A DNA stretch of 64,000 nucleotides, taken from the NCBI GenBank assembly GCA_963965975.1, contig OZ014411.1:13780501-13844500 (forward strand), read 5' to 3'. The notes under the pieces are model-generated. The model had not been told where the DNA came from and did not search any database. It worked only from the letters and a program-made list of their open reading frames with translations. Source of the stretch: Xestospongia bergquistia. Lineage: Eukaryota; Porifera; Demospongiae; Haplosclerida; Petrosiidae. The position numbers and the translations under genes were made by a program. This document shows positions 21,128-33,200 of this stretch, one piece after another; within the stretch, counting starts at the first letter, position 1; each line of letters begins with the position of its first letter.

Positions 21128-22394
21128 GATTAGATAATCTTCATCACCAATAAATGTTGTAACATATAGCAAGATCAAAAAAACTAGTTTTTTTAGATAA
21201 GAAATGGCCAAATTGGCAGTATAATAAATACATAAATAATAAACAACATATTGTTAGATTCTGTAATAAATTTAATGATCATTGTTTAGTCAGTCAGTAG
21301 TCCAATTGTCTCAAAATATAACAGTTTGAAAAGAAGATCGTCTGCTTAATAGAAATAGACTAGGAGATCTAGAATTGCTTTTGTTTGCTTTTATAACTGT
21401 CTTCAGTGATATTGCTGAGATCTAAGAGAAGGTATTGAAACTCATCTAAAATTGGTTCATTTATTTCTACACCAGATGTTAGTTCATTAAAAGATGTCAC
21501 AACTACCCATGATGTAATCGTAGATTTAACACAGGTAAGAAGTTCAGCAAATGTAACCTGCAGTGAGTTTATAAGTCTCCTATATGAGCAAGTAGACTGC
21601 CACGAGTATTGACTGCATTAAATTCAGCCACTACTTCATCTTTAATCTCTTCACATAAAAATTGAGTTTCTTGTATGAGCATGACTACTGACTACTGACC
21701 TGGAGTGTCATATACATTGATGAGACATGACTTGTCTTTAGAATCAAGTGGAACTAATGAGAGGGACACACACTTTATACTAACTCCATGCTAGAATTTA
21801 CATGTTAATTATTGAGTGGGTGGTATCTGAAATACTAACTATCATTAAAACGGCTGCTGGATCTACGCGATACAACAATACTCGCTCTTCTAATTTAACT
21901 TACTAGCTATCTTGTGTGCTTGCAAACAAGAGGCTTATAAAGAGCATAGGAGAATGTTCCGAGCATGCGTATTAGAAATTCACTTTATGTTAAAAAGTAG
22001 TATTGGGGACGTAAATGGTTATATTTAGTCTATAACATAATGATAATATTGTCACGAAATGTTTTGTCCTAGGACAAACTATTCAACCGTTCTTTTGAAA
22101 TTTTTGGTTCTTTGTTGTAAATTTTTGTCCTACCAGACCAAAATGGCTAATTCCAATTGTGCTAACCTTAGAAGAATGCAGTAGAGTGACAAACAATACT
22201 TGTATAATATCCAGGAAAGTATCATAGAAAGCTGTTGACTGCAGTAACGTGTTATTTTTGAAAGAAGAGCTAAGAAGAAGGGCAGAGGCAGAGAGAGAGA
22301 TGACTTTGATCTATTAGATAAAGTTTACCTGTATATTGTGGAAAAAACATTTAGAAGAATACACTGGTACTAGAAATAGACAAATAAGGACAAA
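21128..22394. other. No live gene seen; possible EF2-like relic
   Basis: Minus strand 21698-21775 reads SLVPLDSKDKSCLINVYDTP followed by G. This resembles the switch-II (G3, DTPG) part of EF2/Snu114-type GTPases, but an in-frame stop follows and no other motif could be found, so it is at best a scrap. The rest shows no exon-like frames. Confidence 0.3.
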
Positions 22395-22445
22395 GACAAG
22401 GTTATCCTAGCTGGAGCAATACCACTCACTTCAAACCATTAGACA
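22395..22445 (-). repeat. GC-rich dispersed repeat, short copy
   Basis: Contains GACAAGGTTATCCTAGCTGG and CACTCACTTCAAACCA, matching the complement of 1715-1770 more closely than the neighbouring copy at 22945 does. It is a truncated member of the same family. Confidence 0.6.
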
Positions 22446-22944
22446 CTTTTTACATCCATCAACCTATTTTTATAGTTATTTTTATTAGTGATAAATTATA
22501 ACAGAGCCTATAGAAAATCTACTTGACTCTAGTATTGTTCAAAAGGATGCTCAGTCTCATCAGCTATAGCAATGGTGATATGTATAGTTATAGTAATAGT
22601 GCCAGCAGCTATATACCAAGCAAGGAGGTACTCAAATTTTTAAATAATTACCATTTTAACCATAACTAATATTTGTAATACCATGTCTTAATTTTTTAAA
22701 CATATTGTCAATACGAAAATTTGAATACATCTAATAAACCAATCAAACTTGTTAAACCAGTTAAAGAATTATTATCTGATAACATTGATGCTATGCTTTG
22801 TAATACCAATTGCATGTTTCATGTATGCCATACAACTTAAAGGAAGTTCGTGGAATGTTCTCTATAAAACACTGATCAGTTATACCAACATTCCTTCCCA
22901 GTGGTTATTTAGATTTCATTAAAAAAGTTAAGATTTATAAAAAA

Positions 22945-23140
22945 AACATGTTGTGTTGCCCAAACGATTCCTACTCGCTCACCCACTCAGGCTTCCACTT
23001 AGGCTCCAGGATTCCCTGCTATTGCTAGCTGGGACCGCCACCTGGCTTGGTAACCCTCGTCTTCGCGAGGTAATCCTGGCTGGAGCATCGCCCTAACTTA
23101 AAACCAGCCGTACGGGATTCCAGCTCTTAGGGAATGTCGC
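22945..23140 (-). repeat. GC-rich dispersed repeat, copy 2 (inverted)
   Basis: This is the complement of 1640-1875 over about 170 bp: TGTTGCCCAAA, CTCACCCACTC, GGCTCCAGGATTCCCTGCTA, AGCTGGGACCG, GGTAACCCTCGTC and GGTAATCCTGGCTGGAGC. GC content is far above the surroundings. No protein frame is shared by the copies. Confidence 0.75.
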
Positions 23141-23925
23141 ATTCAGGAACCGGGAACCACAAATACACCAGCCTCTTCTCGTTTAAAGGGAGACTACCAG
23201 CCCTATCCTAGTCGGCCTTTCGGATACTCCGTAGAGTATGCTGGTAACCATCTCAGAGGTCTGATGCATTGTAGAACGCTGGCCCACAACACAACCTATC
23301 CAAGGTTGTTTTCGTTTCCTTTTATATGTACTGCAGATTTTGTCTTCATGCTCTTGTGGGGCGCAACCCTGTCGGTTATGAATTTCTTTAAAGGTAACTA
23401 TGAATATGTTTAATGGCAGTCCGCGATAGCACTGACGAAGTAAAAAGCCTGTTAAAATAACTAAAACCAAATACTTTTAGTTAAAGTTAAATACTTTAAG
23501 TCACTCATAAGTAACTAGAAACCTATAGCTTCACAAGCAACTACATAATGGTTATTGAATCGTCATACTGAAAATTTGTTTTGTTTTAAGAGTTTTGCAT
23601 AATTTGGAGGGACACATCTACAATATCCAATATTCACTATCAACAATGGGACACAGCTTAATGTAATACAAGTTTCATCTTGCATACAAAATCAAAAGTC
23701 AACAGAAAACTGCTGATAGTTAGTAAAATATAAAACGTTTTATATTTAATATCAATTAAACTTTGTATTATTAATAAAATTTAATAATAATTAACAAATA
23801 GTAATATTGGAATTAGCGCCATTTGAAGGGAAAATCTGTAGTAATGTTTTCTAGTCTTTTACGAGGTCAAAATCAATGTCAAGTGAGGACAATAAGATCA
23901 TCTCTGATCTACACCTAACATTCAG
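23141..23925. other. No gene seen
   Basis: The first ~330 bases are moderately GC-rich and may be further parts of the neighbouring repeat or element. A minus-strand open frame (23183-23470) has no recognisable features. The remainder is AT-rich. Confidence 0.4.
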
Positions 23926-26900
23926 TTAGCTCAAGTACAAAGAATTTCAAGTAGCAACAGGAATACATCCGTCACTTTGAATAGCACCAGCAGACCTCAT
24001 CCATTTTTTCAAAAGCTGACGAATGAGGTCAAAACTATTCACCAGAGAATATCTCTTATTTATGACCAACAAGAACATGCTGATGAGATGATAAAAAGAC
24101 TACAAAGAACTATTAAAGAACAAGAGAAAGGTCATTTAAAATTACAGACTACCCACATCAGGTTAAGGAATATAATATCATCTATTTATAAGTGAATTAG
24201 ATAGGGTTCTTGGCAGTTCAACCATTTTGCTCAAATTTATCTTGAGAGTTAACTAACCAACAGATAAAGGTAATAATGAGAAAGTAAGTTATTACATTAT
24301 ACGTTGTAGTTGTAATTGTAGTGTAATAATATGTATACTCAGCTTTTTAGTTTAAAGAAGAGGAGATTGATTTTTCAATTGATGATAAGTTGATGATAAT
24401 TTTGCTTTTCTGAACATGTAGAAACTCTTTAAAATAATTAAAATGACACACTATAATAATATAAATGTTGTTACTTTTTAAATATAATCTATATAATTAT
24501 GACATTGAGAAGATAACCACACCTCCATCTGTTACTCCATCACACAAAAGATTCAAACATGGTCATTGGTAGGTTGGTAGTAACTTTTCCATGACTTATG
24601 CACTTATGCGGCATGGCAGATGGTCCTAAGATTGTTTTGGCCACATGTTTACTCTACAGAGGTGTTTGCTTTATTAGTTTATAATTTTATTGTATTGTTA
24701 TATGTGACTTTTAAGACCAAGCAATAAACCAGCATATAGACACAGACATAGCAAGCAATGAATATTATTACTTTACTGTGAGTGTATTTATTAATTGGTT
24801 ATGACTGATCAAACCTCTTAATTTCTCCCTGATAAAATGTCTTTGAGAAATTCCATGGTTTCTGCCAACTTTTCAATCTTCAAAATTAGCATTAATTCAG
24901 TCTCTGATAGCAATAACAGTACTATCAAAGCAATGTTAGGACGATTTTTATTATAATTATTTATCACTTTAATGAGTTACCTACTAGACATTATTTTTAA
25001 AGTTTGATATTAAGCAGTTACTTTATACTCCGCTTAATTTAATTATTATGGTGACTAATTGCTTGATGTCAATGGAGAATTTAATTTTTTGTGTGTTTTT
25101 TTATAGATACAACTTCAGCTGTTTCTCCATGTGAAAGTGGCAAACAGACATATTCAAATGACAGTACAAAGAAAAAAATATGTGAAAGTTAATGAAAATA
25201 ATATAATGAGCCCATAACCTTGCAAAGGAGGCAACTGCATGCATTGAGAATCACCATATCAGATTGTTTAATTGTATTTATAGTATAGTTACAGTTTGTC
25301 CTAAAAAGAATCACTCAGACACATAAACAACACTCTCTTAGTAAAAACAAGCTCTAGTTTGTGGTGATAGGACAAACAGTCATTGTAAACATCTCCTAGT
25401 AGTAAGTCAAACATAAGAAGTTAAACACACACTCTCACATTTTGTGGGTCTAGTCAATACTAAAGATGCTTTAGGTGAGATTTACTGTATATTATATCAT
25501 GTATTCAGATTTAGGATTTAGGATTTAATGTTTAGGTCTATCAGATATCTATCAATGATGTAATATCATACATGGCTTTGTCTAGAACATTTAAAAAAAT
25601 GTCTTAGAATTTTTGCTTATACTCTTATTTACATATAGGGATAAAAAAACAATGAAATGTGTTAAAGTAAAGGAACTCATTAGCTCTATTGTTGTAGCAA
25701 GTTATTAATAATATTAACTTGAATATGCATAGCTATGAAGCCTAATAGTTCTTTTTAAATTGCTACTTCTAAATTAATTCTTTTAAATTACTATTATTAA
25801 TATCTTATTATTATTATTGATAAGTGTCTTATGTAGATCATATATTTTTAAAATGATTCTCAGTTGATCATTAGCTACTCAGAGTATAGTGATCTCAAAT
25901 TCTTGATATTGGAAGCAGCTACTTGAAAGTATTTGTGCTTTTCATGATAAATAATTATATAACAATTGGTTTTAGAAAGTCTATTGTCTTTTAAATATTA
26001 ATTATTGTTATGTTCATAGTGAATGATAATACACTCTTTGCATGTCAGTTCTATAGTAGTGCTTTATAAAAATTATGACATAAAACAATTAATTATGTAT
26101 TATGCAAAAGACTAAGAATGGGATAGTCATCAAATTTGATTTGTTATATTATATATTTATTTTGTTGTATAGCATACCTGATGGAAGTTGTTATTGCTTT
26201 ACTTTTTATAATCATAAGTGTTTCAAACTCAAAAGACAGTATGAAAAGTTATGTTATATAACTCTTTTGATAAATACTGATTAATTTATATGTTATTGGT
26301 TTTGTATTTCCTGTAGATAAAGTACTTACTCAAAAAATGATCATAGGAGGAAATAAAGACTCACTTCAATGGGTAGACTCCATGCAGTTTTATATTGAAT
26401 ATTTCTGCTAAATGTTTCCAAAGTAACTTCTCATTTTAGTTTTCAATTAATGATTATCAGCCACTGAAAGCCATTGAAAGATATGCATCTCTTTCTCTAA
26501 AATATGAAATAAGTGCTTGTGAAAGGTTCCAAAAAGCAGTTACTATCAGTCTTAAACATAATGCAGTTGTCACTAACAGAGAAGTGGCAGAATCACTTGC
26601 TATACTACATGTAAACAGCAAAGATGAAATTCAAATCTACATGACAAAACTGAACCTTTTTCTACCTATTTTACATTTCAAACATCCAATCTATGTTAAA
26701 TTGCAGTCATTGGGGTTGATAAACTCAATCAAACTTTTTTGCTTTGTTTTTTAAGAACAAAACATTAATGGTGTTAGCAACCCTCTGTTGAAGATTCTAA
26801 CTGTTATTTATCCATTTGTACAAAACAAAATATCCTATTTAAAGGGTATTAATTGTTTTCTAACTCAAAATTAGGATATTGAGGAAAAACTGAAGAGTAA

Positions 26901-27194
26901 AGACAGGATAGCAGACAATTATCCATTTCCTGAAGATTTAGTAGCTGTAAATGGCAAAGTAAATCTGACAGTTGAGCCAGTAAGTTGTTGGAAGATTAGT
27001 ATAACTACAAAAAATAATGCAGTAAATCTTGTTTATATATTATTTTGTTATTTACTCATTCTTTCTTTAGGTTGAAGTAAAGGATCAACTAGTTGCATGT
27101 GAAATCTTATTAGAATGTAAAATTAGTAACTGTGATGTTCATAAATTGCTTGGTAACTCTCACAATGACCAATTATATCAGACATTTGTTGGAA
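23926..27194 (+). CDS. Unrecognised multi-exon gene, partial model
   Basis: Several exon-like pieces lie on the plus strand. (a) 23926-24161, between TTCAG and GTTAAG, codes for a polar helical stretch (KLTNEVKTIHQRI, QEHADEMIKRLQRTIKEQEK). (b) 26440-26610 (KAIERYASLSLKYEISACER, REVAESLAILH), (c) 26875-26979 (FPEDLVAVNGKVNLTVEP) and (d) 27071-27194 (KDQLVACEILLECKI) have good GT-AG borders and join in frame with each other. Piece (a) may belong to another gene. A hydrophobic segment (FAFVMIILVLSFFGSM) follows near 27345, after another possible acceptor. I do not recognise the product. In-phase splicing of three exons argues for a real gene; start and end are undetermined. Confidence 0.4.
24628..24745 (+). 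repeat. Dispersed repeat, copy 2 (partner at 6332)
   Basis: Same orientation and word order as 6332-6445. The copy carries a few small gaps. Confidence 0.75.
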
Positions 27195-28116
27195 GTATGT
27201 TTAAAATCATTAATTTTATGGATATGGTCACACATTTAATAGATAAAATAGTGACAACACTATGGGAGAATATTCTGAAAATTATTACAGGTATACATAT
27301 AGGTACTACTGCTTATTGGTTATTTATTATTTAACTGTTATAGATAATGGTTTTGCCTTTGTTATGATTATCCTTGTACTAAGCTTCTTTGGAAGCATGA
27401 AGCTAAAAAAAGTATCAACTTATTGCAAACTGTTTTTGTTAACTAGTATACTCTTTATTTTTATTAGAAATAATACAATTTATTCAAATAATAACCAAAA
27501 TTTTTCTTTTAATTATTTTGAAGAGCAATGGAACAACAGGTAAATTACACATTACAATTTTACTATCATGCAATTGTTATGATAATAGATTTCTCTATTG
27601 CATGTAGACATTACAACAATGATTGTTGATTTCATTTGGCAGGGCAAGTCATAGTGTTGTTGTATAGTCTATATAAGGCCAGATTAATTTTGTTACTGAT
27701 AGTCAATTGTTTTTGCTAAATAAATAGTAACAATACATTGATTGTCAGATAAGGTTTTATCATAGTATGGAAAATAAAGGGTGGTTGATTAAGTACACTA
27801 CACAAGTATATCTATCAGTGCCTTTGGTCATGCCTCAGCCTATAGAAGTCATCAAACATAATGACATGATTTGAGTTTGTATAGAGATCAAAAATCTTCA
27901 CTAACTTTTGCAAAAGGAATTAAAACCAGGAACCAGACACTTTAGTAAGTGTTACCACATAAGGATAAGCAAATATATCATGACTGATAACTTGTAGGAC
28001 CTAATAAATGTTTAAACTTGTTTCTCATTTGCACTTTATTCTTTTTTGGCTTTCATAATTACATGCACTATATAATACTCACAGAGATACACTTTAATAT
28101 TCACTGAATTTGGCTC
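27195..28116. other. AT-rich intergenic; possible last exon of preceding gene
   Basis: Positions 27340-27540 hold a frame with two hydrophobic stretches that might be membrane segments of the preceding unrecognised gene. 27545-28116 shows nothing. Homology to the beta-helix gene starts at 28117. Confidence 0.35.
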
Positions 28117-29582
28117 TGCTTGATAGTGCAGCTAATATTACTGTTGTTAACAATAGTGACTATGCTGATATCACTGTACTTGATTCTGTTTTTTATCAAA
28201 ATTACCTTAATTGTTCAATTCATGAAAAAGAATTGCTTGGTAAAAATAAAGCTTGCTCAGATTGTTAATACTAACAACACTAAAACATTGCATTATAATA
28301 AAGTTATCATGCAAAGTTCAATTTTCTCTAACAACTATGTCAATTATGGAGCTGGTGCTTGTATTCTAATTGAAGATAATGTAAACACTTAAAGTTCTTG
28401 TCTCAAATTCAACTTTTACACAGAACATAGAAGAAGTAGATGTGGTTTGATAGTTTCTCCATCAGAATATATTCCAGGAAATGGCCAAAGTTATTTCATA
28501 AATATAGTGGGAAGTACTTTCTTTGATAATCAAACTGAGATAGATGCCACTGGATTGCTAATATGGCCATTATTGTGTAATTACAGTCATTTTAATATAT
28601 TAATCAAAAATTGTTATTTTAATCCATCAATTTTAATTGGAGATATAAAAAACAGGTCATTCAGTATTGTTGTTGAGGTTTACGGCTTTAGAGGTTATAC
28701 TAACTCAATTATTGTTACTTTTGTCAATAATAAAGGAGGGAGTTTATATATGAGTACAGATGAACAAAGATTGGTTTGTAAATTAAATGTATCAATCAAC
28801 AATTGTCACTTTGATCATAATAATGAAGGTGTATACAGTGCTATAACAATGGAAATATCTTACTGCCTGTTTGAAAATAACTTTGCTTTGCAAAATGCTG
28901 TGTCTCTTTTATTGAAAATTCTCTTTGTTCTAATTTACACCTTTTGAATATAACTGTCACAAAAGTCCAAATCAAAAAGAAAAACTATAGGTTTATCATG
29001 TTTAACTATATACCTTAAAGTTAACATCAGTAATAGTTAAATATCTGACAGCAATATGACTGCTATTGGATATTATCGCTGTGGACTACATTTCATTGGA
29101 TACAACATTATAGCTAACAATACTACACCATATGCTGGAGGAGGTCTTGTAGTCAATAATAGTGGATATGCTGTTACAGAGAAATGTGGTTCAGTTTTTT
29201 GAAATTATTACAGCTACTAAAGGAGGAGCTTTATATTCAGATACAAAGACCCCATATGTGTTGTACTTTTTTCTGATTTTAGAGCTCTTTTTCAAAATAA
29301 TACTTCTGATATTACAGGAGACAACTTGTATGGAGGATTATTATATAATTGTCGGTTGCCCATCACTGGTGCTCCAACAACTCATAGGCACTTTAAAGAT
29401 ACAATAAATTGCAATATAACTGCACACATTAATCAAACCTATACTAGTGTCTCCTCAGATCCTTTTGCTGTTTGTTGATATCATTAAAAATTCTATTATT
29501 TATTATACAAATGTTATCAATATTACTGTTTATCCAGGCCAATCATTCAACATATCATTAATTACAGTAGGATACTGTGGTG
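28117..29582 (+). pseudogene. Decayed copy of the beta-helix membrane gene (block B)
   Basis: Nucleotide homology to 16159-17722 of the intact exon runs through the whole segment (CTTGATAGTGCAGCTAATAT at the start, GTAGGATACTGTGG at the end), with many small deletions, frameshifts and stops. Open pieces at 28120-28392, 28447-28947 and 29162-29407 carry beta-helix text such as CTNSIIVTFVNNKGGSLY-like repeats. The signal exon is missing, and a deletion removes the counterpart of about 17723-19540: the Cys-rich part, all membrane segments and the stop. Homology resumes in the 3' UTR at about 29590. It cannot make a membrane protein. Confidence 0.88.
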
Positions 29583-30182
29583 GCTCATTAGAAATAATGT
29601 GCTAAGTTGTGAATGAGACGCACATAATCATGCTTTTGTTAATAGAAGTCAAATATGTTAATTAGTAGTGTGATGTAAATTAGTTGAATATATCAATCAA
29701 CAATTTCTGTGTACATTATAATTGTATCTATTTCTAATGTGATTTTGAAGTATCTTTGTTTCATAAAAATGAAGTGTAGTAATTAAGTAAACACAGGCAA
29801 AAGTTATTAATAATAGTTTACTAACTTGACTATTTATAATATCACTACTGTCCAAATTACCAAATAAGGTAATATGGTGAACTCCTACATGCTTTGCTAT
29901 AATTGAGACTGCCACAATAGTGTGTTTAGCTGTCTCAGCTTTAAGATAAGAGTTATTCACTGATACTATCAGAGATAAGGTGTAGTAAGAGATTGAAGGT
30001 ATAAATTAAGTGTAGACATGATTGATGTTCATCAATGGAGAGTTACTGTTGGATTGTGGTCCTGTCGTTTCTTACCACATCTCACTAAAAGGAGTCCACA
30101 TGGAGTGACCACTAACACAAACTGTGTGAATTCATTGTGTCTTAAACTAATAATTATTGGTGGTAATCTAATCTCATTAATA

Positions 30183-30243
30183 ATGTTTCTGTTTCTAGTC
30201 CTAATTTTATCAGGTGATGTTGAAGTTAATCCTGGGCCTAAAA
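30183..30243 (+). promoter_or_regulatory. 2A-like translational recoding signal in the NLR leader exon
   Basis: The first exon codes for a short leader, MFLFLVLILS, followed by GDVEVNPGP. It fits the 2A consensus D(V/I)E.NPG-P, where the ribosome skips the last Gly-Pro bond. A hydrophobic signal plus 2A at the N-terminus of an NLR is the arrangement reported in sea urchin NLRs, where it gives secretory and cytosolic forms of one protein. The block C copy (37320-37383) keeps the motif unchanged. Confidence 0.8.
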
Positions 30244-33200
30244 TAGGTAAATTGAATGTTGTACAAAGTGTCTAGAGACCTGCAAAAGAATTCTATACAA
30301 TATTATAATACGGAAGCTTATAACACTTATGTTCCAATGTTAAGGCTTATATATACAGTCTATGAAATTACAATGAATTTATCTAATCTCCTCAGTCTCC
30401 AGACTCATGGAGGGAAAATTTAATAGATTTTTTTACCTTAAACAGAGTTGACATCAAGTAATGCCTTGAGACTTTTGGTTAAAAGTGGTTTTGTTGTTAA
30501 AGACAAATGGACAGAACTTACTAGTCTTCTTGGTGTTGCTATGGAGGAGAGGAGAAGACTCAAGACAATGGCTAGCAGTGATCAAGACTACCACTTTGCT
30601 TTAGAAGAAGGTTTACAATGGTGGATCACTAACAATACTAGCCCCTCCTGGGAAGAATTGATTTCATCTGTTGAAGGCTGTGGAGATAAGACTGTAGCTG
30701 GAATATTAAGAAGAGAGTTGGATATCATTGACAAAGGTATGTTTTATGCTTGAAATATATCCAAATGTTACATATATTACTAAAAGTATTGTATCATTTC
30801 AATCAAATCCTGATTCCCATAGTTCAATATAGTGTATAGCCAATGTTGTAGTTTACACAAAGCCAATCTAGTGTATTTCAATCTGTAGTTTATTATGCAT
30901 AACCAATAATTGAAGTTAGAGTAAGAGGTGGATAATATTTCAGAAAAGCACACCTCAATTAACTTGTTTATGGAAGTAATATATATACACATATTTCTTG
31001 AGGTAAAAATTGACAACATAGAATGTGGGAGGAGGGGGGGCAGGGAAATATCCTTGGGTGTCCTTCCTTCTCAGGGGGTCTGACTGTAATTCAATATTTA
31101 AAGCCAATTAAGAGGTGAAAAGTAATCTTTGTATTTTATTATGCATACATACCCAATAATTGAGCAAAAGATGGATAATATTTCAACATAAGATCTGTAA
31201 TTAACCTGTAGTAATGTACCACTAAGCTCTTGTACACCAACTGTATACTTATCTCATAAGTACATGTAGTTAATTAACTAAATTTTTTTCTCAAATTCAA
31301 TCTAAATAATTAACAACAGGTTGAAATAATTTATTAATATTTCCTTGTATATTAAGTACTTTTATTTATTCCTAATTAGGTCCAAGTGAACTGTTTCGAT
31401 CATATTTTGCTGACCTTAGTGTTATCATTACTAGCGATCTTTATAGTGTAGCTAATGAACTCTATGCTAAAAAGCTGATATCACTTGAGACTCATAATAG
31501 CATACTTACCACAAAAGGAGAGAGCAATTCAGAAAAGTCAAGTAGGTTGGTAAACGTGTTACAGAGACAACTAAATGCTCGAACAGATTCACATCAGTAC
31601 CTAGTGAATGTATGTCAGGTATTAAGAAGTCAACCACAACAGCAGAGACTAACAGAAATTGCTACATGTATTCTACAGCAGTTGGGTAAGTGTATTAATC
31701 CACTTCTCCTTAATACATTTGCCTTCTCATTTTCTTTAAGGTGAATGCGGTAATGATAAAGCTCCGCCAACCAGCATGTCAGAACTAGACCGTGATGTTC
31801 AGAAATATTGCACCATTATGAAAGATCGATACAAATACCAACCTATAATCCCTACTGACTGGCCACCTCGAGTTGGAAAAGACTTCTTTGGGAGACTAAC
31901 ATTAATAGAATCAAGAGATGCTTCTCTTAAAACATGTCAGCAGAAAGCTTGGTACATCCTCAGAGGACAAGTTGACAAAATATCTGAAGTTATTGATAAT
32001 AATGCAGAGATATGTATTCAGGATATTTTCAAGCCATGTGACAATAATGGTCAGTCTCTTAGAGTAGCAGTTGATGGTCCTCCTGGCATTGGAAAGACAT
32101 CACTATGTCACAAAATATTAAATATGTGGGCTAATGGAGAAATTGAGCATGTACAATATGACTTGGTGCTTTACTGTCCTTTAAGAAATGACAAGGTTGC
32201 TCAAGCTAGTTCATTAGAAGATCTATGTCTTTATCGAAGTCCAATTGTATCCAGTGTTGTAAAATGGATAACAACTAGTGAGGGAGAAGGGTTATTAATA
32301 ATCTTTGATGGTTGGGATGAGTTAAGTACAGACCTTAGGAAATCCTCATTAGCAACTTGCATAATACGAAGAGAAATGTTGGACAAATGTTCAGTAATTG
32401 TTACCTCTCGTAGCTATGCTACCTCTTCATTGTTAGAAATAGCTCCAGTTATTAGACATATTGAAGTTATGGGATTTTCACAAATTGAAATAGATATAGT
32501 AATTAGAGGAATACTTAAAAAGGAACCAAACATGGCAACAGAACTCATTGAAGAACTTGAAATAAGAGAAGATATCAAGTCATTGTGTTATATCCCACTT
32601 GTTTGTTCCATGGTCATCTTAGTTTATCGTAAGTCAGATGGACATTTACCAGCAACACTTACAGAACTGTATGAGAATTTTACACTACAAACTATTAGAA
32701 GACATGTAAAAATTGGAACTTCTCACACTATTAAGCCTAGACAACTGTATAGCCTTCTAGATTTACCACCTACCTTAGCTACATCTTTCAAAGAGTTGTG
32801 TAACTTTGCTTATGTCAATCTATGTGAACAAAACCCCATAATGTCATTTAATTCAGGCAATGTTTATCAATCTCTTGATCAGTCAATGAAAGAAAATTTT
32901 CTTGGACTAATGACAGTATTTACTGTGTATGATGAGGAAATGTATCAGTTCCTTCATCTTACTATTCAAGAATTTCTTGCAGCATGGTGGATAGCTAAGC
33001 ATGAGAAGTCAGAAGTAGTGTTTATAGAACACTTTGATGATGATCATTTTCGAATGTGTTTAAGGATTGTAGCAGGACTAACTCATCTTGAGCAAGAAAG
33101 CTATCAAGAATTTTTTGATAAAAAACTTGATCTTTGTAGAGTGGCACCACTGTCTGGATCTAAGGCTTATTCCTACTTTCATTTCTGTCGGAATTCAGAA

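Noticed and set aside
23183-23470. 95-codon minus-strand frame
   Set aside because: No domain, splice support or composition typical of the coding exons here; it probably lies in or beside a repeat.
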